From assembly GCA_964557955.1 (NCBI GenBank), contig CAZLCS010000014.1:47823-111822 (forward strand): a stretch of 64,000 nt of DNA. Reading direction: 5' to 3'. The notes beneath the pieces are model-generated. The model was not told the origin of the DNA, ran no database searches, and was given only the letters and a program-made list of their open reading frames with translations. This DNA comes from JALOOX01 sp964557955. Its GTDB lineage: Bacteria; Desulfobacterota; Syntrophobacteria; Syntrophobacterales; Syntrophobacteraceae. Below are positions 50,237-60,328 of this stretch, piece by piece (position 1 is the first letter of the stretch; the number at the start of each line of letters is the position of its first letter). A program made the translations under genes and the position numbers.

Positions 50237-52909
50237 ATGAGTACGGTTAAAATAACGATCAACGGCAGAGAAGTTGTCAGCGAAGCGAACACCACTGTCC
50301 TTAATGCGGCCCGAAGCGCTGGGATCAAGATACCGACCCTCTGTTACCACGAACGGATGAATCCCATCGGTTCCTGCGGGATGTGTGTTGTGGAAGTCAG
50401 TGGAATGGACGAGCCGGTCGAAGCTTGCTCCACCACGGTTGCTGACGGTATGGTGATTGCCACTGATTCGGACCGTTTAGTGGGCATGCGTCAGGAAGCG
50501 TTGAAGCGACTCCTGGTTCATCATCCTCTGGATTGCCCTATTTGCGACAAGGCCGGGGAATGCATGCTGCAGGATCTTGTTTTTGAATATGGGGTCAGGG
50601 CAGATGATTATGTGGCACCCCCGAAGCCTCGTGAAGCCGTTTATGCGACCAATCTGATCAAGCACTGGCCTGACCGGTGTGTGTTGTGTTTGAGATGTGT
50701 GACGGCCTGCCGCGAGATTAAGGGAGCATGCGCCCTGGATGTTGCGGAAACGGAAGAGGGGCGGCGGATCGTCGGGAACCCTGATCGATGCGTGCATTGT
50801 GGCGAATGTCTGCAGGTATGCCCCGTGGGGGCGCTCACCGAGAATTTGAGTCCTACGAAAGGCCGATCTTTCCTGGTGAAGAAGGTGGCGACGACGTGCA
50901 CCTATTGCGGGTGCGGCTGCCAGATGGATTTGCACGTTCTTGACAATCAGATCGTGAGCGTAACGGGACGGCCTGATCCGGGTGTCAACGAGGGCAGCTT
51001 GTGCGTCAAGGGGCGTTTCGGTTATGAGTTCGTCAAGAGCGACCAGCGTTTGACCAAGCCCCTCATCAAGAAGAACGGGAATTTCCAGGAGGCCGATTGG
51101 GACGAGGCCATCCGGCTCGTTGCGAGAAAGCTGGGGAACATCAAGAAGGAGCACGGCCCTGATGCGATAGGGGGCTTTGCTTCGGCTCGCTGCACCAATG
51201 AGGATAATTACCTGTTTCAGAAATTCATGCGCGCGGTGATCGGTACGAATAATGTAGATCACTGCGCCCGTCTCTGACACTCCTCGACGGTGGCAGGGCT
51301 TGCCGCCACGTTTGGAAGCGGAGCAATGACCAACCCCCTGCAGGATGTAGTAAACTCAGGGGTCATCTTGATCACCGGCACGAATACTACGGCGAATCAC
51401 CCGATTATCGGCAACTACATCCACGAGGCCGTCACGAAGCACGGCGCCAAGCTGATCGTCATCGATCCGAGAAGGATCAAGCTGGTGGATATCGCCGAGG
51501 TATGGCTTCAACCCAAACCCGGAACGAATGTGGCCTGGATCAACGGCTTGATGCACGTCATCATCAAGGAGAACCTGCAGGACCAGAAATACATCGATGA
51601 GCGCACGACCGGTTTCGCAGAGCTGAAAGAGGTTGTGGCCAAATATACTCCTGAATATGTATCCGGAGTCTCGGGAATTCCTGCGGATGACCTTATCAAG
51701 GCTGCCCGCCTGTACGGTACGGTGAGGCCGGGGTCGATTCTCTATGCCATGGGGATCACCCAGCACACGACGGGCACCAACAACGTGAAGAGCCTTGCTT
51801 CCCTGTCGATGCTTTGCGGGAATGTCGGAGTGGTGGGGGGCGGCGTCAATCCGCTGCGTGGCCAGAACAACGTCCAGGGGGCCTGTGACATGGGTGGCCT
51901 CCCGAATGTGTTTCCCGGGTATCAGGCGGTCACCGACGAGGCGGTGCGTGAGAAGTTCGTCAAAGCCTGGGGTGTGCCCAAGCTCCCGGCCAATGTGGGC
52001 CTCACCGTGACCGAGATGACGGCCATTGCCGGAGAGAAGATCAAAGCGCTCTACATCATGGGCGAGAACCCCATGCTGAGCGATGCCGACATTCATCACG
52101 TTGAAAAGAACCTGAAGGCCCTTGATTTCTTGGTCGTTCAGGACATATTCCTGACGGAGACGGCCAGGCTTGCGGACGTGGTACTTCCGAGCGCCTGTTT
52201 TGCCGAGAAGGAGGGGACCTTCTCCAACACCGAACGCAAGGTGCTTCGCGTGCGCAAGGCGGTGGAAGCCCCCGGGGAGGCCTGGGAGGATCAACGGATC
52301 ATTGCAGCCATCTCCAAGCAGATGGGCTACGAGATGGAATATGCCGACTCCTCCGCGATCATGCGGGAGATTAACTCGGTGACCCCGAGCTATGGTGGGA
52401 TCACCTATGACCGCCTCGACAAGCAGGGACTGCAGTGGCCCTGCCCGACCCCTGAGCATCCGGGGACGCCCGTTCTCCACATCGGGAAGTTCACGAGAGG
52501 GGAGGGGGTGTTTTTCCCCATCGAGTACCAGCCTTCCGCCGAAGTGCCGGATGCCGAATACCCCTTTTACCTGACCACAGGGCGCGTCTACGAGCACTAC
52601 CACACGGGAACGATGACCCGCAAGGGGAACGCCCTGAATCGGCTTTACCCCGAAGCCCTTGCCGAAATCAATGTGGAAGATGCCAAGCGTCTCAATATCG
52701 TGGATGGAGAATACATCAACATGGTTTCCAGGCGTGGAAGCCTGAGGATCAAGGCGCGGGTCTCGGAAATCACCGATCGTGGTGTGGCTTTCGTACCCTT
52801 CCATTTTTACGAGGCTGCGGTAAACAAGCTGACCAACAACGCTCTTGACCCGATCTCCAAGATTCCGGAATACAAGGTTTGTGCTGTGAGAATCGAGAAA
52901 GCGGCCTGA
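50237..52909 (+). CDS. fdhA: Selenocysteine formate dehydrogenase alpha subunit with NuoG-like N-terminus (UGA at 51275-51277 read as Sec347)
   Basis: Molybdenum or tungsten formate dehydrogenase of 890 residues, encoded across an in-frame UGA. N-terminal [2Fe-2S] domain with C36, C47, C50, C64; a His-Cys3 cluster loop (HHPLDCPICDKAGEC); two [4Fe-4S] motifs (CVLCLRCVTAC, CVHCGECLQVCP); the FDH [4Fe-4S] motif C221-x2-C224-x3-C228; then the bis-pterin catalytic domain. The site reads DHCARL-U-HSSTVAG, the standard FDH active site, with the His next to Sec. The C-terminal aspartate-decarboxylase-like barrel is complete. It follows nuoN in the same direction, and no nuoE, nuoF or nuoG is present, suggesting that it feeds complex I directly from formate. 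Confidence 0.93.
51289..51307 (+). promoter_or_regulatory. bSECIS hairpin of fdhA
   Basis: GGTGGCA (51289-51295) pairs with TGCCGCC (51301-51307), with one G-U pair, around the five-base loop GGGCT. The loop begins 19 bases after the UGA at 51275-51277 and has Gs at its start, as in the E. coli fdhF element. This is the expected SelB-binding structure. Confidence 0.8.
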
Positions 52910-52967
52910 TTTTTTGTAGCGTTCTGAGCTTGTGGATGTTTGCGTAGACTTGAAGCGGAAGTTTCAT

Positions 52968-53005
52968 AACCCCCTTTACCCGTGGACGGGTGAAGGGGGT
53001 TTTTT
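52968..53005 (+). terminator. Intrinsic terminator of the nuo-fdhA operon
   Basis: An almost perfect long stem (AACCCCCTTTACCCGT against ACGGGTGAAGGGGGTT) with a GG loop is followed by a T-run. It lies about 60 bases after the fdhA stop and just before the convergent HDOD gene, so it cleanly ends the operon. Confidence 0.92.
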
Positions 53006-53010
53006 GTCGG

Positions 53011-54354
53011 TCAGCCATTCGGATCGGTCTGGGAAACCAGGTCCCTCATGTGCCGGGGCAGGATGTGGAGCTTGCCGTTCAGCTCCCGCAGGAGGTGGCC
53101 GTCGACGAAGTCTTTGAAGGATTCGCCAGGGAGCTGCAGAAGCTCCCGTGTGTCCTCGATGAAGGGATGTCGCAGGCCGTCGGCCCGCCCCTGGATCATC
53201 TCGCAGGCCACGTGAGCTGCATCGAGGACCGCGATGCTCTCCCGATGGGGGGTGGTCATGAGGAATGGTGGCATGATCTCCGCCATCTCCTGGCTGTCGA
53301 TGATTTCGTGAATCATGGCCGGGATGCCCCATTCCTTGAGCAGCAGCGCTCCGATCCTGGCTGAATCCAGCATTTCGATGAAAAAAGCCCATTTTGGGTT
53401 CTGCTTGCGAAGAAGGAGAACGACGCTCTTCCCCACATCGTGCAGCAGGGCGATGGTCCCGAGGGTCGAAGCCCTGGACCGGTCGTGGAACTGGCAGATC
53501 TCGTGAGCCAGATAAGAAATGACGACTGAATGGTGGTGCAGGTCCTGGAACTCCTCGGTATCCGGCATGATCTTTCGAAGCCCACTGGAAAGCAGCAGCT
53601 GGTATATTTGGTTGAAGCCGAGGTAAAGGACGGCATAATTGATGTCCGAGATCTTCTTCTGAAGACCGTAATAGGGAGAATTGACCGTCTTGAGAAGCTC
53701 ACTGACCAGTGAGGGGTCCTCCTTGACCAGTCGAGTTACTTCACGCTGAGGGGCATTGTCATGCTCGAGCAACTGGACGAGCTGGGTGGAATAGGCCGGG
53801 AGACGGGGAAGGTTGCGCAGCAGGGGAAGAATGATCTCCGAGCCTTCGTATCCGTGGCATCGGCGGGTTCTGGACTCGACGATGTAGGCGCTCAGAAACC
53901 TGTTGACCTTGTCGGCATGAGCGATTTCCTTCTCGATCCTTCGCATGCGCCGCACATGGGATTCATTGACCTTTCTCAGAATGTAACCGAGTAGTGGTGG
54001 ATCGAGTGTCGCCAGGGTCTTCTCGGACAAAGCCAGAACCTGGGATGGTTCCTCGGCTGCGATTCGATACCCCAGTGGCGAGTCACCGTCTATCACCCTG
54101 GGCGCAAACCATTCGAAATTGTCGAAGAGGGTCTTCTCTGCGAAATGTCCCTCACCCTTGCCATAGACCCTGAGGAGTCCCCGTATGACGAAGAAGACAC
54201 CGGCATCGCTCTCGTATCCGGGGATGAGGTTCTCGCCGGGGCTGAGCTTGAGTACGCGGCCCATGTTGTAGAGCGCGATCAACGTTCTTTCGGGCAGCCT
54301 CCCGCTCCTCCATTGTGCCGCCGCCCCCTCGCCACCATCGGTCTTACTGTTCAT
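53011..54354 (-). CDS. Cyclic-nucleotide-binding-like plus HDOD domain protein
   Basis: Predicted signalling protein of 447 residues. N-terminal CAP_ED-type beta barrel (about 30-130, LSPGENLIPGYESDAGVFFVIRG) may bind a nucleotide; a helical linker follows, then an HDOD domain (about 170-370) with LPRLPAYSTQLVQLL, LVSELLKTVNSPYYG and the degenerate HD region TIALLHDVGKSV. HDOD proteins lack full HD phosphodiesterase residues and usually regulate rather than catalyse. It follows the giant permease gene by about 90 bases on the same strand. Function is unknown. Confidence 0.88.
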   Translation of the reverse strand: MNSKTDGGEGAAAQWRSGRLPERTLIALYNMGRVLKLSPGENLIPGYESDAGVFFVIRGLLRVYGKGEGHFAEKTLFDNFEWFAPRVIDGDSPLGYRIAAEEPSQVLALSEKTLATLDPPLLGYILRKVNESHVRRMRRIEKEIAHADKVNRFLSAYIVESRTRRCHGYEGSEIILPLLRNLPRLPAYSTQLVQLLEHDNAPQREVTRLVKEDPSLVSELLKTVNSPYYGLQKKISDINYAVLYLGFNQIYQLLLSSGLRKIMPDTEEFQDLHHHSVVISYLAHEICQFHDRSRASTLGTIALLHDVGKSVVLLLRKQNPKWAFFIEMLDSARIGALLLKEWGIPAMIHEIIDSQEMAEIMPPFLMTTPHRESIAVLDAAHVACEMIQGRADGLRHPFIEDTRELLQLPGESFKDFVDGHLLRELNGKLHILPRHMRDLVSQTDPNG

Positions 54355-54445
54355 ATGCCTGGCATGCCCCCTCTTTTCTCGAGATCGTCGACATGAAAAC
54401 CGCCACGTCCACAGTTACATTTTGAGGATCACCAGTAACCCCCCA

Positions 54446-57400
54446 TCAGCCAGAACCGGCATCAATCGCCCCGGGCTCGCGGGCAGCTTGACCCTGGAGA
54501 GCCGAGAGCACCTCCGGGATCTGCCGCGTGAAGGAGGCCTTGGCCTCCTGATCCAGAAGACGCCACAGCAGCATCTGCTTTCGGAGGGCTTTGATGAAAT
54601 TGCGGTTGGCCCGTACCCAGGCCGACCGTTCCCCCGACAACCGGATCATTTGGATGGCGATTTCGAGGTAGCCCGGGTTCTCGGGCGAAGGGCAGCAATG
54701 CAGATGGATCCGCTGTTTGATGCCGAAGTCAAAAGGGGCCAGCCAGACGTTGGTGCGGATGAGCAGGCAAACCGGGGCCGGCATCCCGTCCGAGCGCATG
54801 GGCGGATTGTCCACGTTCAGGTTGACGTCATCCACGATGAACGTCCCATGGGAGGAATCGAGATAGGACTGATAGAAGGCGTCCAGAAAGCCCATGACGC
54901 CCTCCTCCTCCTCGTGCTTGAGAAGGAAAGGGAGGTTCATGAAGATCACGTCCCCATCCGCAGGTGGAAGGGTCCAGGATCGGTTGACATCGGGCATGGC
55001 GATCTCGGCAGCCATGCGGGCGGGATAGAGGGCCGCCAGGAAAACGACCGAGAAGACAAGAAACATGCAGGCCACACTGGCCAGGGACGAGTAGTTGAAA
55101 GTCAGCTCTGAGAAGAGCTCGGTCCCTCCGAGGTATTTGGCGCTGACCTGGGCCAGAATGTAGCCGATCACGGTGGAGATCACAGCCAGCGACAAGGCTT
55201 CAACAATGAACAGAAATCCCACATGGGTCGGCGCCAGACCCACCGAAGTGTACGTGCCGATCTCGCGCTGCCGCTCATGCACATGACCGATCATGGTGTT
55301 CAGGGTGATGAAGATCACGATGAGAATAGGGATGAGAACCGTTGCTGCTCCCTGATAGCGGAGGGCACTGCTCACACTGTGCTGCCAGGCGCCGTCCTGG
55401 CCAACAAAGAGCGGGTAAGCCAGCCAGGTCGAAAGCTCATCGGCAAGGTCCACCGGACTTGCCTTGGTGTCAGGGAGGATGGAGATGGCCCGCAGGTTCC
55501 CGCCGTACCTGATGCAGGCGCTGTAAGGAATGATCACCGTGCTGTTGGCGTTGGCGAACCGAAACCTTTCCGTCACCGGCAGGACTTCCTCCCCCGACTG
55601 CATGGCTTCGATTTCAACCTCCGACAGATCCTCGTTTTGACTCATCTCCAGGTAGGCAGGGGTGATGGGCTGTTGATCGAGGTCTCTGATCCTCTCCAGG
55701 AGGGAAGCATCGAAAAAGCCCACCACCCGAAATTCCATCCCATGGATGCGAACGGTCGGGCTCTGGGCTCTTTCGGGGTCAAACCCCACCTGCCGAGCCA
55801 TTACGAGGGGCATGAGCACCGCATTCTCCTCGCCGGCTTCAAACCATCGCCCGTGGGTCACCACCCTTCGGAAGGGCTCCGGAGCCTGATGATCCATCCC
55901 CAGTATGCCCTCGACAGGTGCGAAACGACTAGGCCCATGCACGCGCGTCAGGGTTCGATTTCCGCGCTCGACTGGCTCGATCCAGCCACGGGACGACACG
56001 GCAACTTCTCCCCTGAACCGGGTGGACATGTCCTCGAGCAGCATGCTCGTCAACGGCAGGCGGTACGGATGCCTGAGCATGATTCCCGCGTAGGGAGTGT
56101 CGTCGGAGAGGCGGGTCATGGCCGGTTTGTGAAGCGTTTTGACGTTGGTGAACGACATGACCGTGAAAGTGAGAATGATGAGAGTGATGCACGTCAGTCC
56201 CGTTCTCAGCTTACGTCGATTGAGATTGGAGACCCCGATGGCAAACCCCGCCCCGAAGGATTGCCATTTGCTCACCTGGGGAGTCTTCAGGCGTGCCGTC
56301 CGGCTGTGCATCTCGGCCATCTCACGCTCGAAGCGCATGAACAGGATCCAGCTCACCAGCAGGGAAAGGCCGACGATAAAAAAGGCGATGATGACCACCA
56401 TCGGACTGTAAGTCAGCTGAAATGCCGGATGAAGTCCCTGAATGATGAGAATGGTGATGATGAGGATGAGAAAGAAAGCCACGATCTGCTGATACACGCC
56501 TCGAAAGGCGAAGAGGTATCGTTCCATGCAAAAAGCGAAAGGAACGAATAAGGCAATGAAGAACATGACCCCGGTGAGGACATCCCGCTGGGTCCGCTCG
56601 ATTTCGCTGTAGACAGAATCCAGGCGAGCCCATGTTTCCACAATGCTCCCCCAGAACTGCGAGAACCGTTGGTCTTCGAGGGCTGTCCGAGCCCTTTCCA
56701 GCCCTTCTGCCGACTGTTGGTAGAGCGACTCCAGGTGAACATTCATGATGCCGTGCTGGGTGAGGTTGGCCAGTCGACCTCCCAACAGCCGGTGAAGATC
56801 CTGTGCTACCTGGTAGGGAGCCAGCGAAATGGAGCCGGGAGAGCCGATGAGGTAGCCGTTGCCATTCGGAGCTTCGGGACTGCTGTTGAGGAGGAAGAGT
56901 TCCTTGTTGAGCAGCGATTCGGCCATGATGAGTTTGAAGCGGGTTCCTTTCTCAAGAAACACCGAAATGGCCATGGTGTCGCGTCCGTCAACCCGGCTGT
57001 ACCAGTACCTCAGGGGGAGCGCTTCAGTGGCGGCATCCAGGAGGTCCACCTTGGTGAGATGCCTTATATTCTGCGGGTTGAATGTCCCCACCACGTCGGT
57101 CTGCTCGCAGCGGAACATCACGAGCGAGGTGCTGGCGAGGTCCGTTTTGACCTTGATCCGGTAGTTGACCTTTCCCGTCTGCACTTTGTCCGCGGTCCAG
57201 GCCACGCGCCCCGTTATGGGATCGATCCCGTAAGGCTCCAGGATGATCTTCTCCAGCGATACGCGACTGTTGGCGAGACCCCGGAGGAGAAAGGAGCCGT
57301 CCTGGTGAGCCATCGTTCTGAAGACGGACTTCCCCTGGAGGACGGAGATGATGGTGCCGGGAGCGGGCTGATCCGGAAACAGCTCACCCTGCCGAATGAA

Positions 57401-59401
57401 CATGGCGCGGCCCTCGAGGCTGGCGAGGCCCTTCAGTCCCGGCTGTGAGATCGAATCCAGAGTTGGGTGGGAGAGCACCCTTCTCATAATCAGAGGCATG
57501 GAGAGCCACAGGAGTCGGACGTTTTCCGTATTCACCCGCTCCAGCGTGTCATGCGGCGTCGACCACAGAGGGCGATGGTCGTCCAGGGTCATGAGCGAAA
57601 ACGCCTGGAGTCCGGCCAGGGCACCCACATCGCAGCAGGGGTTTGAAGCCGTCGGGGGCTTGGTGAAGGATTCCTCCCCGACGGTCCCCCGCCCGACGCT
57701 CCGGATGTTGGATTTGAAGCCCATTTCCCTCGAAACGTCCTCCCCGGTCTGGGTCAACATGTCCGCGAGTCTCGTGGCGCGAAGCACCCGCTTGACGTTT
57801 TCACGAACGGGGTAGGTCTCCCCCATTTCGACGAGGCCGACATAAGGGGAGCGGGACGAGAAGTACAGGCTCAGGAACAGGATCGGACGATATTGATCGA
57901 GCAAGCTGCGCATGGCGTTGGTGGACTTGAGGGCCTCGATGCGGAGCTTCAATTCCTTTCTATTGAGCGCGAGGGTTCCGGACGCATCGCGGAGCAGCTC
58001 CTGCATGAGCCCCTTTTCCGCATCGTTGAGTTCCTCCATGCCGCTGCGCCAGGAAAGGCGGCGGTAGGGGCGCGGATCTTCCACCTTATCGGCCAGATCG
58101 GCCCGCTTGAGGGCCTTCTGATATTGAATCTCACGCGTGAGAGCGTCGGCGCGGTCCTTCGCCCTTTCCACCGCTACCTTCCACAGTATGGCGCGATCGT
58201 TCGGATCCTGAAGGGAAAAGGGATCGCTTTTGGCAATGAGATCGAGCTGCCGCTCCGTGAGCTGTTTCTGATCCTGAAGCGCCTTGGACTGATTACGGAT
58301 GAGCTTGCGTCTCTCCGTGAGCCCGGAGATGAACTCCCGCATCCCGGCCAGACCCTGTCCGTTTCCCACGGCTGCGAGAAAGAGCACACTCCTCTCAGGT
58401 GGGTCCCTGGCGAGCTCACGCGCCATCCGGAGAAGGGTCACGATGGAAGTCGCCTCATCGGCGCCTGGAGCCAGACCGAGCACGTGGGATGAACTGTCGT
58501 AAAAGGCGTCCAGGATGACGAGATCCTTCTTGAGGTCCGGATGCCGGCCTTCCAGCAATCCGAAGCAGTTGCGCACGAGCGTATGCTCCCAGCGGACCTG
58601 AGATCGAACCGTCGCCCGGGCGGAGGCGGGCGATGCAAGTCGTTTCAGCTCCGCTGCCGTCTCGCGGGGAGCCCAGTAGCGCGGAAATGCCAAAGGAGTC
58701 GTCGTGTCCTTGTCCTCGAAATCACCGCGCGTATTGAGGTCGTCTCCCAGATAGACCAGGGCCCTGGCCCCGGCCATTTGAGCATTGAGCCAGTTCTTGT
58801 GCGAGGACATCTCCATCAGGACGACCGCACCTTCAACGGTTTTCCCGTCGAATTCTTGGAAAGAACCGCTCCCCAGGTAGACCAGAGGGCCGCTGAGGCC
58901 CTCCTCGGGGGTCATGGGAAGGTAGGCGAGGTTGGGGCCCCAGGGATAAAGAGTCCACCGGCGGCCGTCCGCTTCGATGGAGGCGGATTGAACCTTGGGT
59001 ACAGGGGCCAGGAATTTCTGGAATCCCACGCTCTGGAGACCTGCCTCCTTGAATACATCGGCGATGTAGTCCGCTGCTTTCTCACTTCCCGGGGTTCCCG
59101 TGGATCGGTCGCCGAGGGACGCGAAGAATCGAAGGTCGGCCGAGAAGTCCTCAGCCAGGGAGAAGGTCGGGACTGCACAGAGCAGCAAGGACAGCATGCC
59201 GAGGACGCAAAGCCGGCGTAGTCCGCGCTCAACATTCCCAGGAGAACCTTCAATGTTCTCGCCCCGGCGAAAGCCCGGCCGCCAAAGCCATTCGGACACC
59301 TGGACTCCGGTATTCAACGAAATGATGGGCCGTGACCTCGGGATGCTTCTCGGCAATGCTCCATATGAGGCTGTTCTCTTTCTCCCGGTCCAAGTCCTCA
59401 T
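54446..59401 (-). CDS. Giant ABC transporter permease: degenerate M28 peptidase-like ectodomain fused to FtsX-type permease
   Basis: Predicted membrane protein of 1651 residues. After a signal-like helix (about 65-86) comes an M28 aminopeptidase-like ectodomain with a PA-type insert (GAVVLMEMSSHKNW) and ILDAFYDSSS near residue 300. Metal ligands are degraded: the first His is Phe, the ADD motif is ADE and the catalytic EE is NG, whereas the distal His (STPHDTLERV, near 616) remains. A carboxypeptidase-regulatory-like beta domain follows (about 660-720). Four helices (about 940-1020) precede an FtsX permease (1053-1460, with HERQREIGTYTSVGLAPTHV) and a 180-residue cytosolic tail. ATG 59401 overlaps the ATPase stop (ATGA); ATG 59197 is the alternative start. 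Function is unknown; it likely couples ATP use to envelope substrate handling. Confidence 0.85.
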   Translation of the reverse strand: MRTWTGRKRTASYGALPRSIPRSRPIISLNTGVQVSEWLWRPGFRRGENIEGSPGNVERGLRRLCVLGMLSLLLCAVPTFSLAEDFSADLRFFASLGDRSTGTPGSEKAADYIADVFKEAGLQSVGFQKFLAPVPKVQSASIEADGRRWTLYPWGPNLAYLPMTPEEGLSGPLVYLGSGSFQEFDGKTVEGAVVLMEMSSHKNWLNAQMAGARALVYLGDDLNTRGDFEDKDTTTPLAFPRYWAPRETAAELKRLASPASARATVRSQVRWEHTLVRNCFGLLEGRHPDLKKDLVILDAFYDSSSHVLGLAPGADEATSIVTLLRMARELARDPPERSVLFLAAVGNGQGLAGMREFISGLTERRKLIRNQSKALQDQKQLTERQLDLIAKSDPFSLQDPNDRAILWKVAVERAKDRADALTREIQYQKALKRADLADKVEDPRPYRRLSWRSGMEELNDAEKGLMQELLRDASGTLALNRKELKLRIEALKSTNAMRSLLDQYRPILFLSLYFSSRSPYVGLVEMGETYPVRENVKRVLRATRLADMLTQTGEDVSREMGFKSNIRSVGRGTVGEESFTKPPTASNPCCDVGALAGLQAFSLMTLDDHRPLWSTPHDTLERVNTENVRLLWLSMPLIMRRVLSHPTLDSISQPGLKGLASLEGRAMFIRQGELFPDQPAPGTIISVLQGKSVFRTMAHQDGSFLLRGLANSRVSLEKIILEPYGIDPITGRVAWTADKVQTGKVNYRIKVKTDLASTSLVMFRCEQTDVVGTFNPQNIRHLTKVDLLDAATEALPLRYWYSRVDGRDTMAISVFLEKGTRFKLIMAESLLNKELFLLNSSPEAPNGNGYLIGSPGSISLAPYQVAQDLHRLLGGRLANLTQHGIMNVHLESLYQQSAEGLERARTALEDQRFSQFWGSIVETWARLDSVYSEIERTQRDVLTGVMFFIALFVPFAFCMERYLFAFRGVYQQIVAFFLILIITILIIQGLHPAFQLTYSPMVVIIAFFIVGLSLLVSWILFMRFEREMAEMHSRTARLKTPQVSKWQSFGAGFAIGVSNLNRRKLRTGLTCITLIILTFTVMSFTNVKTLHKPAMTRLSDDTPYAGIMLRHPYRLPLTSMLLEDMSTRFRGEVAVSSRGWIEPVERGNRTLTRVHGPSRFAPVEGILGMDHQAPEPFRRVVTHGRWFEAGEENAVLMPLVMARQVGFDPERAQSPTVRIHGMEFRVVGFFDASLLERIRDLDQQPITPAYLEMSQNEDLSEVEIEAMQSGEEVLPVTERFRFANANSTVIIPYSACIRYGGNLRAISILPDTKASPVDLADELSTWLAYPLFVGQDGAWQHSVSSALRYQGAATVLIPILIVIFITLNTMIGHVHERQREIGTYTSVGLAPTHVGFLFIVEALSLAVISTVIGYILAQVSAKYLGGTELFSELTFNYSSLASVACMFLVFSVVFLAALYPARMAAEIAMPDVNRSWTLPPADGDVIFMNLPFLLKHEEEEGVMGFLDAFYQSYLDSSHGTFIVDDVNLNVDNPPMRSDGMPAPVCLLIRTNVWLAPFDFGIKQRIHLHCCPSPENPGYLEIAIQMIRLSGERSAWVRANRNFIKALRKQMLLWRLLDQEAKASFTRQIPEVLSALQGQAAREPGAIDAGSG

Positions 59402-59411
59402 GCCACTTCAC
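59250..59411 (-). other. Overlapping out-of-frame ORF at the start of the giant permease gene
   Basis: A GTG-started 53-codon frame overlaps the last bases of the ATPase gene and the first 50 codons of the giant gene in another frame. Its product looks more protein-like (HEDLDREKENSLIW, then EKHPEVTAHHFVEYRSPG) than the Arg/Ser/Pro-rich stretch in the main frame. It may be a small separate gene that couples the ATPase to the permease, with the permease then starting at 59197. Confidence 0.4.
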
Positions 59412-60132
59412 CCACGGAGATCTTGAGGTTGTCACGATCTTCGATACGATGGATGCGCCCGTCGCGGATCCAGACCACACGGTCGGACACGTTGAGCATC
59501 TTGATGTCGTGTGTGGCGGAAATGATGGTCACCCCCCGTTCGGTGGAAAGTTGCTTGAGCAGGGTGATGATCTCTTCTCCGGTGGTGAGATCCAGGTTCC
59601 CGGTGGGCTCGTCCGCCAGAATAATAGCCGGATCGTTGGCCAGCGCACGTGCAACGGCCACTCGCTGCTGCTGGCCTCCCGAAAGCTCCGAGGGCTTGTG
59701 GTGGTAACGTTCGGCCAGTCCGACGACCTTCAGGAGCTCCATGCCTTTTTCCAGGTATTCGTCACGGCTCATGCCGGCGAAGATCATCGGCAGCGTCACG
59801 TTCTCGATGGCCGTCATCACCTGGATCAGGTTGAACGTCTGAAAAATGTAGCCGATCTTCCTGCATCGCAGCCAGGCCAACTCATAGGCATCCAGCTGCG
59901 CCACGTCGACCTCGTCGATGAAGACGCGACCGGAAGACGGTTTGTCCAATGCGCCGATCATGTTGAAAAGGGTGGATTTCCCCGATCCGGACGGCCCCAT
60001 GATGGAAAGATACTCCCCGACCCGAATGGAGAGGTCGATCCCCTTGAGGGCTTCGATGGTGTTGCCGCCCATCCTGAAGGTTTTCACGACCTCGGAGAGG
60101 CGGACCACATTGTGTACCGCTTCCAGATTCAT
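59398..60132 (-). CDS. ABC transporter ATPase (MacB/LolD type)
   Basis: Cytosolic ATPase of 244 residues for an FtsX-type mechanotransmission transporter. Walker A GPSGSGKST, the Q-loop IFQTFNLI, signature LSGGQQQRVAVARAL, Walker B ILADEPTGNLD and the switch His in SATHDIKM are intact. ATG 60132 begins the normal first strand (MNLEAVHNVVRLSEV); the ORF could begin 32 codons earlier but the extra stretch is low-complexity. It lies between the small and the giant permease genes and overlaps the latter, so the three form one system. Confidence 0.93.
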   Translation of the reverse strand: MNLEAVHNVVRLSEVVKTFRMGGNTIEALKGIDLSIRVGEYLSIMGPSGSGKSTLFNMIGALDKPSSGRVFIDEVDVAQLDAYELAWLRCRKIGYIFQTFNLIQVMTAIENVTLPMIFAGMSRDEYLEKGMELLKVVGLAERYHHKPSELSGGQQQRVAVARALANDPAIILADEPTGNLDLTTGEEIITLLKQLSTERGVTIISATHDIKMLNVSDRVVWIRDGRIHRIEDRDNLKISVGEVA

Positions 60133-60328
60133 AGTGGAATCCCGTTCATGGTAAACGGATGACGAGAAAGATGCCCGTGAGTGCATCTTAATACTTCCGG
60201 TGTCGGGTGTCAGCGATCGGGTTTCCATTCCTGTGACGGCTCTCGCGGCATTCCCATAAGTTTTGACACCACCACGGAAGCCTGAGTTGGATCCTCAAAC
60301 CCAGTACCAGACACAGACACTCAAAGAA

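Noticed and set aside
50237..51277. Reading the first part of fdhA as a truncated NuoG pseudogene
   Set aside because: The frame continues after UGA with the exact FDH active-site context and a good bSECIS hairpin, so it is a selenoprotein and not a broken gene.
51356..52804. 482-codon minus-strand frame inside fdhA
   Set aside because: Antisense shadow of the conserved molybdopterin domain of fdhA.
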